From: CAIUGU01 sp040080215
GTDB lineage: Bacteria > Pseudomonadota > Gammaproteobacteria > Steroidobacterales > Steroidobacteraceae
Length of the DNA stretch: 8,892 bases
Assembly (NCBI GenBank): GCA_040080215.1
Contig: JBEBIT010000102.1
Coordinates: 1-8,892, forward strand
Direction of reading: 5' to 3'
Positions 6,889 to 8,892 of the stretch are shown here, in pieces. Each line of letters opens with the position of its first letter. The stretch's first letter is position 1. A program made the position numbers and the translations under genes. The notes under the pieces were generated by a model that was given only the letters and a program-made list of their open reading frames with translations, searched no databases and had not been told where the DNA came from.

Positions 6889-8660
6889 ATCTGCCGCAGA
6901 GCTACCTTGAGACGCTGTGCAACGAGCTTGGCGCGGGTGGCTCAGCGACCTTCGACACAGAACTGCGGAAGATCATCTACTCTCACGTTCCCCCAGAGGA
7001 CCAACTCGGGCAGCCGTCGATGGATGCGCTGCTGAAGTTCAAGGTGGCCGAAATCAATAAGGCAATGGCGGCGCTTCGCGCTCGAATCTCGGCGGTCAAC
7101 ACCGAGATCGTTGCCGCTGACACCCGACTCTTCCCCGAGTTCAAGAAGGGCCTTGATGAGCGGCTTTTGGCAAAGAGGGCGGAGCGAGCATCTCTCGAGG
7201 AGTCCAAGCCCAAGCAGATAGAGGACCCGAACGCCTCTTCAGAGGCCTTGGAGGAGTCCAAGCTGGCAGCAGCCAAGATCGATGACCTTGAACAGCAACT
7301 GCAGGCTGTCAGTAAGGAGGAAGCAGGACTTCGGGAGGCGAAGTCCGCAGCCGCAAAGAGACAGGCGGTTGCGCGTCGTATCGCTCAGGCCTTGGCCAAC
7401 CAGAGGAAGCAAAGCTCCGCATTTGAAAGCGAGCTGAAGCAGCTGCTGGGAGAGCTTGCCGTCGAAATCTCCATTACGTCGCTGTTCGAAGTCAGAATCG
7501 ACACCAAGCTTGTCGACGAAGTTGCCAAGGTGATGCAGACTGAGATCGACGCAATTGACGTTAAGCTTCAAAGCGCAGAGCCTGGTAGTCTCTTGAAGAA
7601 GCGCGAGGAGATCTCCGGCTCGATCGCCGATGCCAAGAGCAAGCTCGGTGAGCGCCAGCGCCACTTCGTTCTGTACAAGGAAGAGCTAGCCAAGTGGGAG
7701 AGGTCAAAGGCCGAGATCATGGGGCCGGCCGACAAGCAGGGAACCATCGCCTGGTTGGAGTCTGAAATTGGGTCGCTTGCCGCTTTGCCCGATCAGCTGC
7801 AAGGGCTCAAGGTGCAAAGGGCAGAGCTCTCCAAGGAGATCCATGGGCTGATCCAAAGCATGGTGGAAGAGTTTCAGCGGCTGTACCTGCCTGTCCAATC
7901 GTTTGTTGGGTCGACTGGCCAAATGGACATGAACCTCCCTCTGGAATTCCACGTCCGTGTCGAGGAGGCTGGCTTTCTGGACCAGTTCCTTGGAAAGCTC
8001 AATCGCCAAGTCCGAGGAACGTTCTCTGGCATAGACGAAAGCAACGAAGTGCTTCGGCGCATGCTACGAGAAGCGAGTTTCGTGGAGTCTGGCGATGCCC
8101 TTCTTTTTGCCGAGAAGCTAGATCAAGCCATGCGGTCAGATCTGCGCGAAGGGCAGGAAGGTCGTGATACTCGCCTGACCGATCAGCTTCGCAAAGGGGT
8201 GGAGGCGGCCGAAGTCCTCGACTACATCTTTGGTCTCGAGTACCTCTCACCGCGCTATTCACTGACCTACGGCGGCCAGGACATCGGCCAGCTTTCTCCG
8301 GGCGAGCGAGGTCTTTTGCTGCTGGTCTTCTACCTCTTGGTCGACAAAGACGACATTCCAATCGTGATCGATCAACCGGAGGAGAACCTTGATAACCAGA
8401 CTATCTATAAGATCCTAGTGAAGTGCATCAAAAAAGCGAAGGAACGGCGTCAAGTCATCATGGTCACGCACAACCCGAACTTAGCCGTAGTGTGCGATGC
8501 CGAGCAGATTATCTACGCCTGTCGAAACTCAGATGGTGTCCGATTTGAGTATGAGGCGGGCGCTATCGAGCAACCCGAGATGAAGAATCGGGTTGTACAG
8601 ATTCTCGAAGGGACCGAGCCAGCATTCAAGAACAGGCAATCGAAGTATCGACTTCAGTGA
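6885..8660 (+). pseudogene. C-terminal part of a TrlF-like coiled-coil AAA/ABC ATPase
   Basis: About 591 residues of an SMC/ABC-type ATPase, without its N-terminus. Homology starts near VKYLPQSYLETLCNEL. A long heptad-rich coiled-coil region rich in Ala, Glu, Lys and Gln follows (about 7035-7880). Then come the ABC signature LSPGERG (8292-8312), Walker B IPIVIDQPEENLDNQ (8355-8399) and the H-loop VTHNPNLAVV (8463-8492), ending in VVQILEGTEPAFKNRQSKY. This C-terminal pattern is what databases call TrlF family, which normally carries an N-terminal PHP domain and a P-loop. Neither is present and no GxxxxGK[ST] occurs, so ATP binding should fail. The open frame extends upstream to a TTG at 6657, but that part is out-of-frame SnoaL and dehydrogenase remnant with no ribosome site. 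An internal start such as ATG 7020 is possible, though its Shine-Dalgarno is poor. The family is linked to accessory regions; a defence role is inference. Confidence 0.75.
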
Positions 8661-8765
8661 AGGCCTCTGACCCGTCAGGTGAGTGCGAGCTACGAGCGAT
8701 GCCGCGGTGTGTGTGGCAGCCGCCGCTTATGAGTCAAATGCCAATGTGCATGTAGATCCAAAGAA

Positions 8766-8789
8766 ATTGGACCCTAGATTGGACCCTAG
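8766..8789. repeat. Perfect 12-bp tandem repeat
   Basis: ATTGGACCCTAG occurs twice back to back (8766-8777 and 8778-8789), and its core TGGACCC appears a third time at 8804-8810. It lies in the 187-nt non-coding gap between the ATPase fragment and the tRNA 3' end. Short direct repeats beside a tRNA can be integrase arm or excisionase binding sites, or part of a decayed island end. Nothing in the sequence decides between these. Confidence 0.7.
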
Positions 8790-8847
8790 CGCGCGGCTAG
8801 ACGTGGACCCACCAAAAGGTCGACGATAGAAATCTTAGGAAATTGAA

Positions 8848-8892
<45 letters not shown>

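Noticed and set aside
8664..8678. CTGACCCGTCAG palindrome just after the ATPase stop as a terminator
   Set aside because: The stem is 5 bp with a 2-nt loop and no following T-run, so it is not a credible intrinsic terminator.

Overview
The window looks like GC-rich proteobacterial chromosome. It is most likely a gammaproteobacterium of the soil/steroid-degrader type (Steroidobacter-like or Nevskiales-like). That placement is an inference from the 'EEIIVTAERR' TonB box, the Sec and lipoprotein signal peptides, the CCA-encoding tRNA and the high-GC codon use; no marker gene in the window fixes it.

Left part (118-6218): five intact plus-strand genes, all for exported proteins. They are a TonB-dependent outer-membrane receptor (118-2613), a strong intrinsic terminator (2631-2662), a SnoaL/NTF2-like lipoprotein (2700-3260), a metallo-beta-lactamase-fold protein that has lost every metal ligand (3375-4379), and two related secreted proteins of unknown function (4376-5188, coupled by an ATGA overlap, and 5220-6218). 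The next gene, a periplasmic PQQ-dependent alcohol dehydrogenase, survives only as a broken N-terminal stub (6261-6588) with a frameshift, an in-frame stop and a truncated end. A second SnoaL/NTF2-like secreted protein follows, reduced to its signal peptide and first helix (6679-6885). The original cluster plausibly imported an organic compound through the outer membrane and handled it in the periplasm, with the quinoprotein as the oxidising step. That step is now destroyed here.

Right part (about 6885-8892): at roughly 6880-6888 the SnoaL remnant passes abruptly into the C-terminal two thirds of a coiled-coil ABC/SMC-type ATPase resembling the TrlF family. Its signature, Walker B and H-loop are intact, but the N-terminal region with Walker A (and the PHP domain expected in this family) is absent. 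It is followed by a short AT-richer stretch with a perfect 12-bp tandem repeat and then the 3' end of a tRNA-Pro(CGG) gene on the minus strand, cut by the window edge. Truncated genes on both sides of an abrupt junction, ending at a tRNA 3' end, suggest the remnant of a genomic island. No integrase or second att copy is visible.

The most unusual intact content is the exported gene set: a metal-ligand-less MBL-fold protein co-encoded with a pair of diverged, uncharacterised secreted paralogues.
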